A DNA stretch of 40,975 nt from JAVBMB01 sp031552995 (GCA_031552995.1 JAVBMB010000062.1:1-40975); one strand, 5' to 3'; shown: positions 1 to 8,472, numbered from the stretch's first letter. Translations and numbers: made by a program. The notes: generated by a model not told the origin, from the letters alone.

Positions 1-732
1 TTTGCCCCTTTTGACCCATATGTGCAGGACTTTAAAATCAAGCTGGAAGGCCCGTCCGCATCCCACTGGCTTGGCACGGATGAGTACGGGCGCGACATAC
101 TCAGCCGAATAATCTACGGCACACGCATATCGCTGTCAGTCGGCATTATCGGCACCACAATTACAACCGTGCTCGGTGTTTTGATGGGCAGTATTGCCGG
201 CTATTACGGCGGGTTTATCGACACGGTTATATCCCGAACGATGGAGATATTCAACGCCTTCCCCGACCTGCTGTTTGCGCTGGGCGTCATGTACGCGCTG
301 GGCACCGGCATAATAAACCTGTTCATCGCAATAGGTCTGCTTGGGTGGACGAGTACGGCAAGGCTGATACGCGGCCAGGTGCTGCAGATTAAGCAGCGCG
401 AGTTTGTCGAAGCGGCTAAGACATCCGGCGGCAACAGCTACTGGATTATAATGAAGCACCTGATTCCCAACTGCCTGTCGACGATAATCATCGTAGTTTC
501 GATGAATATCCCGGGCAATATCCTGACCGAAGCGACACTCAGCTTCATCGGCCTTGGCGTCAACCCGCCGACGGCAAGCTGGGGCGCAATGATTTCGTAC
601 GCCAAGACATACCTGCGCAAGCACCCGTCATACAGTGTATTCCCCGGCATCGCCATCATGATAACCGTCCTCGCCTTCAACATCCTGGGCGACGGCCTGC
701 GCGACGCGCTTGACCCGAGACTGAAAGAATGA
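1..732 (+). CDS. dppC: Peptide ABC transporter permease, DppC/OppC type (5' end missing)
   Basis: Inner-membrane permease of a family-5 (dipeptide/oligopeptide/nickel) importer. The reading frame is open from base 1 and already encodes the conserved N-terminal stretch that precedes PSASHWLGTDEYGRD, so the real start lies upstream; the internal GTG at 22 is not the start. PSxxHxLGTDxxGRD and the EAA-type cytoplasmic loop (FVEAAKTSGG, followed by IMKHLIPN) are DppC hallmarks. About five hydrophobic segments are visible, and the protein ends DGLRDALDPRLKE, the family's usual C-terminus. It is followed after 34 bases by the first ATPase gene, so it is part of one operon; the partner permease (DppB type) should lie just outside the window. 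Family is certain; the substrate (peptide or another small ligand) is inferred from the neighbours. Confidence 0.93.
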   Translation, partial: FAPFDPYVQDFKIKLEGPSASHWLGTDEYGRDILSRIIYGTRISLSVGIIGTTITTVLGVLMGSIAGYYGGFIDTVISRTMEIFNAFPDLLFALGVMYALGTGIINLFIAIGLLGWTSTARLIRGQVLQIKQREFVEAAKTSGGNSYWIIMKHLIPNCLSTIIIVVSMNIPGNILTEATLSFIGLGVNPPTASWGAMISYAKTYLRKHPSYSVFPGIAIMITVLAFNILGDGLRDALDPRLKE

Positions 733-766
733 CAGCGGCAGGCATCATCATTTGGGGAGGTGCCCT

Positions 767-1762
767 ATGGGCGAAATAATTGCTGAAATAAAAAACCTAA
801 AGACATATTTCCTCACCGATGAGGGGGTCGTGCGCGCCGTTGATGATGTATCGTTCAGCATCGAAAAAGGCAAGACACTCGGCATCGTCGGCGAGTCAGG
901 CAGCGGCAAGAGCATAACAAGCCTGTCGATGATGCGCCTTATACAGCAGCCTCCCGGAAGAATCGTCGGCGGAGAGATACTGTTTAAGGGCAGCGACCTG
1001 CTGCAGATGTCCAATGCCGAGATGCGCAATGTGCGCGGAAACGATATCGCCATGATATTTCAGGAGCCTATGACGTCGCTGAACCCTGTAATAAGGATAG
1101 GCAAACAGATTTCCGAGGCGATTAAGCTTCACCAGCATCTTGACGACGCCGAAGCAAAGAAAAAGACCATCGAGCTGCTTAAGCTTGTGCATATCCCGAA
1201 CCCGGAAAAGCGCTACCGCGACTATCCGCACCAGCTCTCTGGCGGCATGAGGCAAAGAGTCATGATAGCAATGGCTCTCAGCTGCAACCCCGAGGTGCTT
1301 ATCTGCGACGAGCCGACAACTGCGCTTGATGTTACGATGCAGGCGCAGATACTTGACCTTATCAACGAGATGAAGCAAAAGCTCGGCTCGGCCATCATAA
1401 TGATTACCCACGCGATGGGCGTAATCGCCGAGACTGCCGACGATGTAATAGTTATGTACGCCGGCAAAATAATGGAATACGCCCCTGTCGACGCGCTGTT
1501 CCAAAACCCGATGCATCCCTATACCCAGGGGCTGCTGAACTCGATACCAAAGCTGAATCAGGTGGACGAAAAGCTGGTCAGCATCCGCGGCACGGTGCCG
1601 AAGCCTACAAAGATGCCCAAGGGCTGTCCGTTTAACCCGAGGTGCGATTACGCCCGCGACATATGCCTGCAGGAGCGGCCGGGAGAAATCCGCGCCGACG
1701 ACGGACGCATCGTTTCGTGCTGGCAATACAGCGACAGATGGGGGGAGCAGGTCGATGAGTGA
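767..1762 (+). CDS. dppD: Peptide ABC transporter ATP-binding protein, DppD/OppD type
   Basis: Cytoplasmic ATPase subunit that powers the peptide importer, 331 aa. The ATG at 767 is preferred because GGGGAGG (754-760) sits six bases before it; a TTG at 752 would overlap that site. Walker A GESGSGKS is at residues 42-49, signature LSGGM at 157-161, Walker B LICDEP at 178-183, and the switch histidine at 215. The H-loop reads THAMG instead of the common THDLG. The C-terminal oligopeptide-transport extension holds four cysteines (287, 293, 300, 318) in the GCPFxPRC...C...C pattern that in some DppD proteins binds an iron-sulfur cluster (established for relatives, not shown here). The stop overlaps the next start by eight bases (ATGAGTGA), which suggests translational coupling. 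Confidence 0.94.
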   Translation: MGEIIAEIKNLKTYFLTDEGVVRAVDDVSFSIEKGKTLGIVGESGSGKSITSLSMMRLIQQPPGRIVGGEILFKGSDLLQMSNAEMRNVRGNDIAMIFQEPMTSLNPVIRIGKQISEAIKLHQHLDDAEAKKKTIELLKLVHIPNPEKRYRDYPHQLSGGMRQRVMIAMALSCNPEVLICDEPTTALDVTMQAQILDLINEMKQKLGSAIIMITHAMGVIAETADDVIVMYAGKIMEYAPVDALFQNPMHPYTQGLLNSIPKLNQVDEKLVSIRGTVPKPTKMPKGCPFNPRCDYARDICLQERPGEIRADDGRIVSCWQYSDRWGEQVDE

Positions 1763-2729
1763 AAATGTCACCCCGCTGCTTGAGGTAAAAGACCTTAAAA
1801 AATGGTTCCCCTCTTCGGGCGGGATATTTGAAAAACGCGGCCGCTATGTCAAGGCGGTCAACGGCGTCAGTCTTTCAATAAACAGGGGCGAGACGCTTGG
1901 CGTTGTCGGCGAATCCGGTTGCGGCAAGTCGACGCTGGGCCGCACGATTATCCGGCTGATTGAGCCTACCGGCGGCCAGGTAAAGTTTATGGGAGAGGAT
2001 TATCTTGCGCTTTCGGGCGAGGATTTACGCCGCAAGCGCCGCCACATGCAGATAATATTTCAGGACCCGTACGCTTCGCTGGACCCTCGCATGACCGTCG
2101 GCGATTTGATAGGCGAGCCGCTCGACATCCAAAAGGAGTTCCCAAACAGGAAAGACCGTAACGACCGCGTGCTTGAGCTGCTGGATATTGTCGGGCTCAG
2201 TCAGGACTATGTTCAGCGCTACGCGCACGAGTTTTCGGGCGGCCAGCGTCAGCGTATCGGCATCGCGCGCGCACTTGCGCTGCGCCCCCAAATGCTCATT
2301 TGCGACGAGCCCGTCTCGGCGCTTGACGTCTCTATTCAGGCGCAGATACTGAACCTGATGGAGGAGATACAGAGCACGCTCGGCGTCACGTTTCTGTTCA
2401 TCTCGCACGACCTCAGCGTTGTCAAATATGTTTCGAACAATGTCGCTGTCATGTATCTGGGCAAGGTTGTCGAAATCGCGCCCAAGGCCGAGCTTTACAG
2501 CGACTCGCGCCATCCGTACACAAAGGCGCTGCTGTCGGCGATACCGATACCGGACACGAGGGTGAAAAAGAAGCGCGTGCCTCTGTTCGGCGACATACCC
2601 AGCCCAATCGACCTGCCGTCCGGCTGCTGCTTCCGCACAAGATGCCCGCAGGCACAAGACATCTGCACACAGCAGGAGCCTGAGCTTACCGGCGCGGACG
2701 GCCACATGTGCGCCTGCCACTTTCAGTAA
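1755..2729 (+). CDS. dppF: Peptide ABC transporter ATP-binding protein, DppF/OppF type
   Basis: Second ATPase of the importer, 324 aa, pairing with the DppD-type subunit. Walker A GESGCGKST spans residues 52-60, signature FSGGQ 160-164, Walker B LICDEP 181-186, and the H-loop ISHDLS has its histidine at 218. The Q-loop region QDPYASLDPRM is typical of DppF/OppF. A C-terminal oligopeptide extension has the cysteine-rich GCCFRTRCP...C...C arrangement. It begins inside the last codons of the previous gene and is followed by the binding-protein gene after 55 bases, so all four genes probably share one transcript. Both ATPases look catalytically intact. Family assignment is secure; peptide specificity is not readable. 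Confidence 0.94.
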   Translation: MSENVTPLLEVKDLKKWFPSSGGIFEKRGRYVKAVNGVSLSINRGETLGVVGESGCGKSTLGRTIIRLIEPTGGQVKFMGEDYLALSGEDLRRKRRHMQIIFQDPYASLDPRMTVGDLIGEPLDIQKEFPNRKDRNDRVLELLDIVGLSQDYVQRYAHEFSGGQRQRIGIARALALRPQMLICDEPVSALDVSIQAQILNLMEEIQSTLGVTFLFISHDLSVVKYVSNNVAVMYLGKVVEIAPKAELYSDSRHPYTKALLSAIPIPDTRVKKKRVPLFGDIPSPIDLPSGCCFRTRCPQAQDICTQQEPELTGADGHMCACHFQ

Positions 2730-2784
2730 GATTAAATCCGATGTGGATTTATGTGAATAAAAAAATCATGAAGGAGATGTAACT

Positions 2785-4461
2785 ATGCTAAAACGCGCAA
2801 CGGCATTAGCCCTGGCAATGATTATGCTGGTCGGCCTGGTCGGCTGCAATCAGGATGCCACAACAGCGCCTCCGTCTTCAGACGGAACGACAACGACAGC
2901 CCCTGTGACGACGACAACCCCGCCGACTGCCCCTCCCGCCGACGGGCCGAAAGAACTTGTCTACGGCCAGCTTGACGTTAAAGCTGTTCTCGACAGAACA
3001 ATCGTTACCTACATCGAAAGCGCACAGATATGCGAGCAGGTTTTTGAAGGCCTGCTGTACTACAATCCGTTCACCTCCGAGCTGCTTCCCTGCCTGGCCG
3101 AAGGCCCGGCAAAGATTTCCGAGGACAACCTGACCTATACATTCACGCTTAAGAAGGGCATCAAGTGGCACGACGGCACCGAGTTCACAGCGGATGATGT
3201 GCTGTTCAGCTTTGAGCGCATTTTCAATCCGGCGACCGGCTCGCTCGTCGTCGAAGACTATCTGATGATTAAGGGCGCCCAGGAAGTGGTCGACGGCAGC
3301 GCCACCACGCTCGAGGGTGTCAAGGTCATCGACCCGTATACCGTGGAGTTCACCATTCTTGAGCCGTTCAGCCTGTTCGAGCTGTTCGTCGGCACCTGTC
3401 CGCTCTATCCGCGCAAGGCCACAACAGAAGCCGGCGCCGACTGGGGCTTTAAGGTTCTTGTTGGCACCGGCCCGTTCAGGTTTGAAAAATACGACCTTGA
3501 TAAGGGCGTTCGCCTCGTCCGAAACGACGAGTATCACGATGCCGACCGCCTGCCGACAATTGATTCTGTCTATTACAAATTCTATCAGGACCTCAACACC
3601 ATGCTTCTTGACTACGAGGCGGGCAATGTCGACTCCCTCATCCTCGACGCCGCTTATGTAGACCAGTACAAGGATGACGCGGATTTCGGCGATCAGCTTC
3701 AGATGTTCCCGACATTCGGCCACTTCTTCATCATCATGAACTTCAACATGGACCCGTGGAAGGACAACCCGAAGGCGCGCGAGGCCCTGTCCTACGCCAT
3801 CGATGTAGAGTCGATTTGTAACGACCTGTTCGACGGCCTGTATCTGCCCTCCTCCTGCCTGCTCGCTCCGTCCGTCCTCGGCCATGACCCCTCGGTACCA
3901 ATAAAGAAATATGATCCCGAAAAGGCAAAGGCTTTGCTTGCCGAAGCCGGCTATCCCGAGGGCGTCGAAATCAAGTTCGTAACGACGAACCTTGAAAGCG
4001 CGGGCGGCAAGATGATAGTCGCCATTCAGCAGTCGGCGGCGGCAGCCGGCTTCACAATAGTTCCCGAGCAGGTTGACCGCGCCGTGTGGACCACAATCCG
4101 CAACAACGGCGAAGTACAGACATTTGTTGCCAGCTGGTTCCTCGGCGTCGGCGATGCCGACGGCATGGTCTACGGCTTCTTCGAGTCGGGCAACAACAAG
4201 TTCTTCTCGTCGATGTACGTCAACCCGGAATATGACAAGCTCGTAGCCGATGCCAGAAAGACGCTTGATGAAACACAGCGCGGCGAGATGTACAAACAAG
4301 CCGATAAGATGCTGGTTCAGGACGACTTTGTCACAATCCCAATAGCCTGGCCGGCAGCTTTCTACATGGTGCAGCCGTGGCTCGTCAATTTCCAGACCGC
4401 CAACTATGTCCCCAACTTCGAGCACTGCGATATTGACCTGACGCTGCAGCCCAAGAGATAA
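2785..4461 (+). CDS. dppA: Family-5 solute (peptide) binding lipoprotein of the Dpp operon
   Basis: Extracytoplasmic binding protein, 558 aa, expected to be lipid-anchored to the outer face of the membrane and to deliver peptides to the adjacent permease and ATPases. The signal peptide ends in the lipobox LVGC, so Cys21 becomes the lipidated N-terminus. A Thr/Pro-rich linker (about residues 26-52) leads to the SBP_bac_5 fold. Family landmarks include YTFTLKKGIKWHDGTEFTAD, the GTGPF turn and a C-terminal half with PWKDNPKAREALSYAID. The start is supported by AAGGAGA eight to ten bases upstream. It differs clearly from the two paralogous binding proteins encoded on the opposite strand at 4864-8232 and is the one genetically tied to a transporter. 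Confidence 0.93.
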   Translation: MLKRATALALAMIMLVGLVGCNQDATTAPPSSDGTTTTAPVTTTTPPTAPPADGPKELVYGQLDVKAVLDRTIVTYIESAQICEQVFEGLLYYNPFTSELLPCLAEGPAKISEDNLTYTFTLKKGIKWHDGTEFTADDVLFSFERIFNPATGSLVVEDYLMIKGAQEVVDGSATTLEGVKVIDPYTVEFTILEPFSLFELFVGTCPLYPRKATTEAGADWGFKVLVGTGPFRFEKYDLDKGVRLVRNDEYHDADRLPTIDSVYYKFYQDLNTMLLDYEAGNVDSLILDAAYVDQYKDDADFGDQLQMFPTFGHFFIIMNFNMDPWKDNPKAREALSYAIDVESICNDLFDGLYLPSSCLLAPSVLGHDPSVPIKKYDPEKAKALLAEAGYPEGVEIKFVTTNLESAGGKMIVAIQQSAAAAGFTIVPEQVDRAVWTTIRNNGEVQTFVASWFLGVGDADGMVYGFFESGNNKFFSSMYVNPEYDKLVADARKTLDETQRGEMYKQADKMLVQDDFVTIPIAWPAAFYMVQPWLVNFQTANYVPNFEHCDIDLTLQPKR

Positions 4462-4484
4462 CACAAGCCATCCTCTTCCTCTTT

Positions 4485-4518
4485 TACAGGGGACGCCGGT
4501 AGCCCGGCGTCCCCTGTA
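4485..4518 (+). terminator. Terminator-like hairpin after dppA
   Basis: A perfect 15-bp stem (4485-4499 with 4504-4518) with a four-base loop begins 24 bases after the dppA stop. It lacks a strong T-tract, so termination may be inefficient or completed further downstream. Confidence 0.6.
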
Positions 4519-4615
4519 GCATTTGCCGCAGAGTAACTCGACGATATCATCCGCACAATGTGTTCATCGCGCCACGTCGGTTTACGATAATGCGGTGCCA
4601 GGTAACAGGTGATAA

Positions 4616-4645
4616 AAACACCCTGCCGCAAGCGGCAGGGTGTTT
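4616..4645 (-). terminator. Hairpin with T-run, reads as minus-strand terminator
   Basis: A 14-bp perfect stem, 4616-4629 with 4632-4645, where the two-base loop will open to four. On the minus strand it runs into a short T-run (TTTTTATC), so it can end transcripts that read through from the binding-protein gene at 4864-6444. Its core is repeated in the hairpin at 4811-4856. Confidence 0.6.
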
Positions 4646-4650
4646 CAGAC

Positions 4651-4686
4651 TGTCGAAAAACCCACTCCGTTGAGGGTTTTTCGACA
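4651..4686. repeat. 13-bp inverted repeat, possible repetitive-element end
   Basis: The arms TGTCGAAAAACCC (4651-4663) and GGGTTTTTCGACA (4674-4686) are exact reverse complements around a ten-base loop. The element lies five bases from the preceding hairpin and borders the AT-rich block. It could be a second terminator or a remnant of a mobile-element end; an 11-base piece of its right side (TTTCGACAATT) recurs at 18697-18707 beside the chemoreceptor fragment. Confidence 0.5.
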
Positions 4687-4810
4687 ATTTTCAATTTTGA
4701 TAAAAATTCTCGGGAAATGAATTTTCGGAATTTTTGATTGTAAGCGGGGGTTTTAGGAACTTTTTAATCACGTTACTTTTCATGTAAAAAAACCTGAACA
4801 CCTTTCTTTG

Positions 4811-4856
4811 ACAGCAGCAAACACCCTGCCGCAAGCGGCAGGGTGTTTGCTGCTGT
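4811..4856 (-). terminator. 22-bp stem just after the second binding-protein gene
   Basis: A perfect 22-bp stem (4811-4832 with 4835-4856) starts eight bases after the minus-strand stop at 4864. There is no immediate T-tract on either strand. It may stabilise the 3' end of the binding-protein mRNA rather than terminate by itself, with termination at 4616-4645. Confidence 0.55.
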
Positions 4857-4863
4857 ATACGGT

Positions 4864-6444
4864 TTATTTCCAGCTCAGGTTATAGTACGGCCTGTTAAAC
4901 TGTGTATCGGATGGTGTAAGCACGACATCCTGACTGTAGGCAAAGACAAGCTCGGGCACATAGACAGGCACATACGGCATATCTTCGGACAAAATATCCT
5001 GAATCTGCTTGTAAATCTCAAGGCGCTTGTCGGCGTCAAGTATAGACGCGCCCTGAACAAACAGGTCGTCGACTGTCGGGTTGTTGTATCTTGCCATGTT
5101 TATGCCGTTAATGTTCTCGCTTTTGAACAGCAGCTGATACTTGTCGGCGTCGCCCGGCATGCCCAGCGAGATAACACCCATTGAATAGTTGCCGCCAAAA
5201 ACGTCCTCAAGATACTTGTTCTGCTCAAGCATCTCGATTTCGACCTTGAGGCCGATTTCGTTAAGGTCCTGCATCAGGATTTCGGCAATCTGCTTGAACT
5301 GGCCGTCGATGACCTTGATTGTGCCTATATCATACGGCAGCGTCAGGCCGGCATCTATCAGCAGCTGCTTTGCCTTTTCCTTATTTGTCTCGTATTTCGG
5401 CGTCACGTTGTCTGAATGGCCGAAGACTGTCGGCGGAATCATAGTGTTGCTGACCGCCGCAAAGCCGCTCGCGGCGACCTCAACCATAAACTCCTTGTCC
5501 GCGGCATAGCCTATTGCCTGACGGACGAGCTTGTTGTCGAACGGGGCGACTTCGGTATTCATCGTCACAAAGTAAATGACATCGGCCTTCCACTGGTGTA
5601 TTTGCAGTCCGGAGGCGACTACTTCATCATAGGAGGAAAGAGAAAAGTCGCCTATATCAAGCTCGCCTGTCTGCAAACCGATTGTTGATGTGGTAGGGTC
5701 GGTTAGTATCTTCACAGTGACATCTTTTATTGCCGCCGGGCCGCGGAAGTAATCGTCAAAGCGGGTAAGCTCAATCTTGTTGCTGGGCTCGAAGCTGACA
5801 AACTTGTACGGGCCCGTGCCGATCGGATGCTCGCCGTAGCTTTCTCCGGCCTCGGTAACGGCTTTTTCATTGACGATAAGAAGGCTGTTGACAGAAAGCA
5901 GGAACGGCGCGTACGGCGCTTTCAGCCTGATATCGACAGTGTAATCGTCAACCGCCGTAACAGACTCTATCTGCGCGGTGTAGGATGCCATATACGGGGA
6001 CTCCATGTCGCGCTCAATCGTAAATACGACATCGTTTGCTTTGAATTCCTCGCCGTTGTGGAACTTGACACCTTTGCGCAGATGGAATGTATACGTCAAG
6101 CTGTCGGCGCTGACGTCATAGCTCTCGGCCAAAAGCATTGTCACCTCGTCGCCGTCAAGGTAGCAAAGCGGGTCACAAATCTGTATGTTGATGGTGTGCT
6201 CGGCGCCCGACGCCCATCTGCTGGGGTCGAGAGATGCGGGGTTTGCGCTGATGAAGGTATTCAGATGCTCTCTGGCGGGTTTTGCAGGCTCGGTCGTTGT
6301 TGGCGGCGTCGTTGTCGCGCCGGATGTGCTTGTTCCGCCCTGGGTGGATGGCGCCGTCGTTGTCGTGGCTGTAGGCGCGCATCCGGCAAGAAGCGCAAGC
6401 GCCATCACCGTAGCAAGAAGTGTGCAGATAATGCGTCTTTTCAT
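4864..6444 (-). CDS. Family-5 solute-binding lipoprotein, tandem paralogue 1
   Basis: Extracytoplasmic peptide/nickel-type binding lipoprotein, 526 aa. The signal peptide ends in LAGC with the lipidated Cys at 22, followed by a Thr-rich linker to about residue 55. SBP_bac_5 landmarks are present: YTFHLRKGVKFHNGEEF, IGTGPYKF, and an ending in YYNLSWK. It is closely related along its whole length to the product of 6661-8232 (about two thirds identical by eye) and only distantly to the dppA product. The ATG follows CGGAGGGG by seven bases. It has its own promoter at 6548-6576 and no permease or ATPase gene beside it on this strand, so it probably supplies ligand to a transporter elsewhere or shares the neighbouring Dpp system (inference). 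Confidence 0.92.
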   Translation of the reverse strand: MKRRIICTLLATVMALALLAGCAPTATTTTAPSTQGGTSTSGATTTPPTTTEPAKPAREHLNTFISANPASLDPSRWASGAEHTINIQICDPLCYLDGDEVTMLLAESYDVSADSLTYTFHLRKGVKFHNGEEFKANDVVFTIERDMESPYMASYTAQIESVTAVDDYTVDIRLKAPYAPFLLSVNSLLIVNEKAVTEAGESYGEHPIGTGPYKFVSFEPSNKIELTRFDDYFRGPAAIKDVTVKILTDPTTSTIGLQTGELDIGDFSLSSYDEVVASGLQIHQWKADVIYFVTMNTEVAPFDNKLVRQAIGYAADKEFMVEVAASGFAAVSNTMIPPTVFGHSDNVTPKYETNKEKAKQLLIDAGLTLPYDIGTIKVIDGQFKQIAEILMQDLNEIGLKVEIEMLEQNKYLEDVFGGNYSMGVISLGMPGDADKYQLLFKSENINGINMARYNNPTVDDLFVQGASILDADKRLEIYKQIQDILSEDMPYVPVYVPELVFAYSQDVVLTPSDTQFNRPYYNLSWK

Positions 6445-6547
6445 GTGATTCCCCTCCGTGTTTATTATTCAAACAATTGCTGCCAAAAAATAGTGAATGC
6501 CGGCCGGGGTGTGCGCAAGCATGTTTCCAACAACCTTATTTTAGTTT

Positions 6548-6576
6548 AATATACGTTCTTACTATACAAATGTCAA
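6548..6576 (-). promoter_or_regulatory. Sigma-A promoter of binding-protein paralogue 1
   Basis: On the minus strand TTGACA (6576-6571), a 17-base spacer and TATATT (6553-6548). The implied leader is about 97 bases. The boxes are the same as those of the paralogue's promoter at 8366-8394, and the spacers share their first bases. Confidence 0.8.
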
Positions 6577-6618
6577 CAAAATTTGCCGGGCAGTTACTCC
6601 GCTTGCCAAAGGATAAAA

Positions 6619-6646
6619 CCCCTCTGCCGCGTTTGCGGCAGAGGGG
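6619..6646 (-). terminator. Rho-independent terminator of binding-protein paralogue 2
   Basis: A 12-bp GC-rich stem (6619-6630 with 6635-6646), loop GTTT, begins 15 bases after the minus-strand stop at 6661 and is followed on that strand by TTTT. It separates the two binding-protein genes transcriptionally. Confidence 0.8.
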
Positions 6647-6660
6647 CAGCTGATCTATAA

Positions 6661-8232
6661 TTACTTCCAGCTGAGGTTGTAGAACGGCTTATTAGCCAGC
6701 GGATCCATCACAAGCAGGTCAAGGTCGGGGCTGTAAGCGATGGTGAGCTCCGGCACGTATACCGGTATGTACGGCATATCTTCAGACAGGATATTCTGAA
6801 TCTTGTCATAGGCCGCCTGACGTGCGGCAGGGTCAAGAACCGTCGCGCCTTCGTTAAACAGCTCGTCGATTTCGGGGTTGTTGTATCTCGCCATGTTAAG
6901 GCCGTTGATGTTCGAGCTTGTGAACAGCATCTGATACTTATCGGCGTCGCCCGGCATGCCAAAAGCCATGCCGCCTATGGTGAAGTTGCCGCCAAAGACA
7001 TCTTCAAGATATTTGTTCTGCTCGAGAAGCTCAATCTGCCCCACAAGGCCGATATCGGAGAGATCCTGAAGCAGAACCTCGGCGATTTTCTTAAGCTCTC
7101 CGTCGATGATTTTGATGGTGCCGATATCATACGGCAGCGTCAGGCCGGCGTCGGCAAGCAGCTGCTTGGCCTTGTCCTTGTTTGTCTCATAGGCCGGCGT
7201 CACGTTGGACGAGTAGCCAAAGACGGTCGGCGGGAACATTGTGTTTGCGGGGGTGGCATAGCCGTTTGAGGCGACGTCAACCATAAACTCTTTGTCGACG
7301 GCATAGCCGACGGCCTGGCGGACGAGCTTGTTGTCAAACGGTGCGGCCTCGGTCTTGAGCACTATGAAATAAATGGAGTCGGCATTCCACGAGTGGATCT
7401 GCAGGCCAGAGGCGACTACATCGTCATAGGCCGACAGCGAGAAGGTGCCGATATCGATTTCACCTGTCTGCAGGCCGATTGTGGCGGTGTTCGGGTCGGG
7501 GATTATTTTTACGGTGACATCCTTGATGGCGGCCGCGCCGAGGAAGTATTCATCGTTGCGGGTCAGTTCAATCTTGTTGCTCGCTTCAAAGCTGACAAGC
7601 TTGTACGGTCCGGTGCCTATCGGTTTGTCGCTGTACTTGTCGCCGCCCTCGGTTATCGCCCTTTCGCTGACGATGAACAGGTTGTTGACAGACTGCATAA
7701 ACGGCGCGTACGGGGCCTTGAGCTTGATGGTGACTGTGTAGTCATCAACCTTGGCGGCCGACTCAATCTGGCCGGCGTTGCCCGCCATGTACGGGGAGGC
7801 CATGTCGCGCTCGATAGTAAAGACAACGTCATCCGCCTTCAGCTCGTCGCCGTTGTGGAACTTGACGCCCTTGCGCAGAAAGAATGTGTACGTCAGGCCG
7901 TCGTCGCTCACTTCATAGCGCTCGGCGAGAAGCGGGGTTGTCTCGCTGCCGATGGTCAGGCACAGCGGGTCATAGATTTGCACGTCGATGCTGTGCTCAG
8001 CCGCGGTCGCCCACATTGAGGGGTCAAGCGAAGCAGGGTTGGCGGCGATATAGGCAGTAATGTGTTCTCTTGCGGGTTTGGCGGGCTCGGTGGTAGTCGG
8101 CGGTGTGGTTGTGGTTGTGCCCGAGCCGCTTGGGGCTGTGGTCGTTGTGGTTGTGGTGCTGGGTGCGCAGCCGGCAAAAAGTGCAATTGCCATGCATGTG
8201 ACTAGAAGTGTACAGAGAACGCGCTTTTTCAT
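6661..8232 (-). CDS. Family-5 solute-binding lipoprotein, tandem paralogue 2
   Basis: Extracytoplasmic peptide/nickel-type binding lipoprotein, 523 aa, with signal peptide and lipobox FAGC (Cys22), then a linker very rich in threonine (about residues 25-50). Blocks such as LRKGVKFHNGDELKADDVVF, IGTGPYKLVSFE, LVRQAVGYAVDKEFMVDVA and the terminal PFYNLSWK match paralogue 1 closely. Differences cluster in short loop stretches, as expected for copies that diverged in ligand choice (inference). It has its own promoter and terminator, so the pair are independent monocistronic units and can be regulated separately. The ribosome-binding site CGGAGGG sits seven bases upstream of the ATG. Confidence 0.92.
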   Translation of the reverse strand: MKKRVLCTLLVTCMAIALFAGCAPSTTTTTTTAPSGSGTTTTTPPTTTEPAKPAREHITAYIAANPASLDPSMWATAAEHSIDVQIYDPLCLTIGSETTPLLAERYEVSDDGLTYTFFLRKGVKFHNGDELKADDVVFTIERDMASPYMAGNAGQIESAAKVDDYTVTIKLKAPYAPFMQSVNNLFIVSERAITEGGDKYSDKPIGTGPYKLVSFEASNKIELTRNDEYFLGAAAIKDVTVKIIPDPNTATIGLQTGEIDIGTFSLSAYDDVVASGLQIHSWNADSIYFIVLKTEAAPFDNKLVRQAVGYAVDKEFMVDVASNGYATPANTMFPPTVFGYSSNVTPAYETNKDKAKQLLADAGLTLPYDIGTIKIIDGELKKIAEVLLQDLSDIGLVGQIELLEQNKYLEDVFGGNFTIGGMAFGMPGDADKYQMLFTSSNINGLNMARYNNPEIDELFNEGATVLDPAARQAAYDKIQNILSEDMPYIPVYVPELTIAYSPDLDLLVMDPLANKPFYNLSWK

Positions 8233-8365
8233 GTGTTTCCCTCCGTGTTAATTATTCAAACAGTTGCTGCCAAATAAATTTGCTTAGAGATATCCGCAAC
8301 GCGGCTTGAAGGCTACCTATAAACTATTCTCAAATATAATATTCAAGTTTATTATAGATATTATT

Positions 8366-8394
8366 AATATATAGTGATAATATATAAATGTCAA
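8366..8394 (-). promoter_or_regulatory. Sigma-A promoter of binding-protein paralogue 2
   Basis: On the minus strand TTGACA (8394-8389), a 17-base spacer and TATATT (8371-8366), giving a leader of about 127 bases. Hexamers and spacing match the promoter of paralogue 1; the last 50 or so bases of the two leaders are also alike. Confidence 0.82.
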
Positions 8395-8442
8395 TACACA
8401 TTTGAGTATTTTTTTCACAATACAATAAAAAATCTGCGGCGT

Positions 8443-8472
8443 TTGCGGCATATATCGACGCTATTGTATAAT
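8443..8472 (+). promoter_or_regulatory. Possible promoter of the APH-fold kinase gene
   Basis: A perfect -10 TATAAT at 8467-8472 with a weak -35 TTGCGG at 8443-8448 (18-base spacing). It would give a leader of about 220 bases. Confidence 0.45.

Larger units (their letters stand above)
4462..4863. other. Intergenic region with four stem-loops between convergent genes
   Basis: This 402-base gap between the stop codons of the converging dppA and second binding-protein genes holds no credible gene. It contains four strong inverted repeats (annotated separately) and an AT-rich middle (about 4684-4800) whose composition differs from the GC-rich surroundings. The same core, CACCCTGCCGC-AA-GCGGCAGGGTG, occurs in two of the hairpins about 195 bases apart. 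The region probably serves as back-to-back transcription termination, and may also be the scar of a small repetitive element (inference). Confidence 0.6.

Noticed and set aside
4404..4694. A 96-codon minus-strand open frame beginning in the inverted repeat near dppA
   Set aside because: It runs through three hairpins, overlaps the 3' end of dppA antisense, has no ribosome-binding site and no recognisable domain; likely a chance frame across repetitive DNA.
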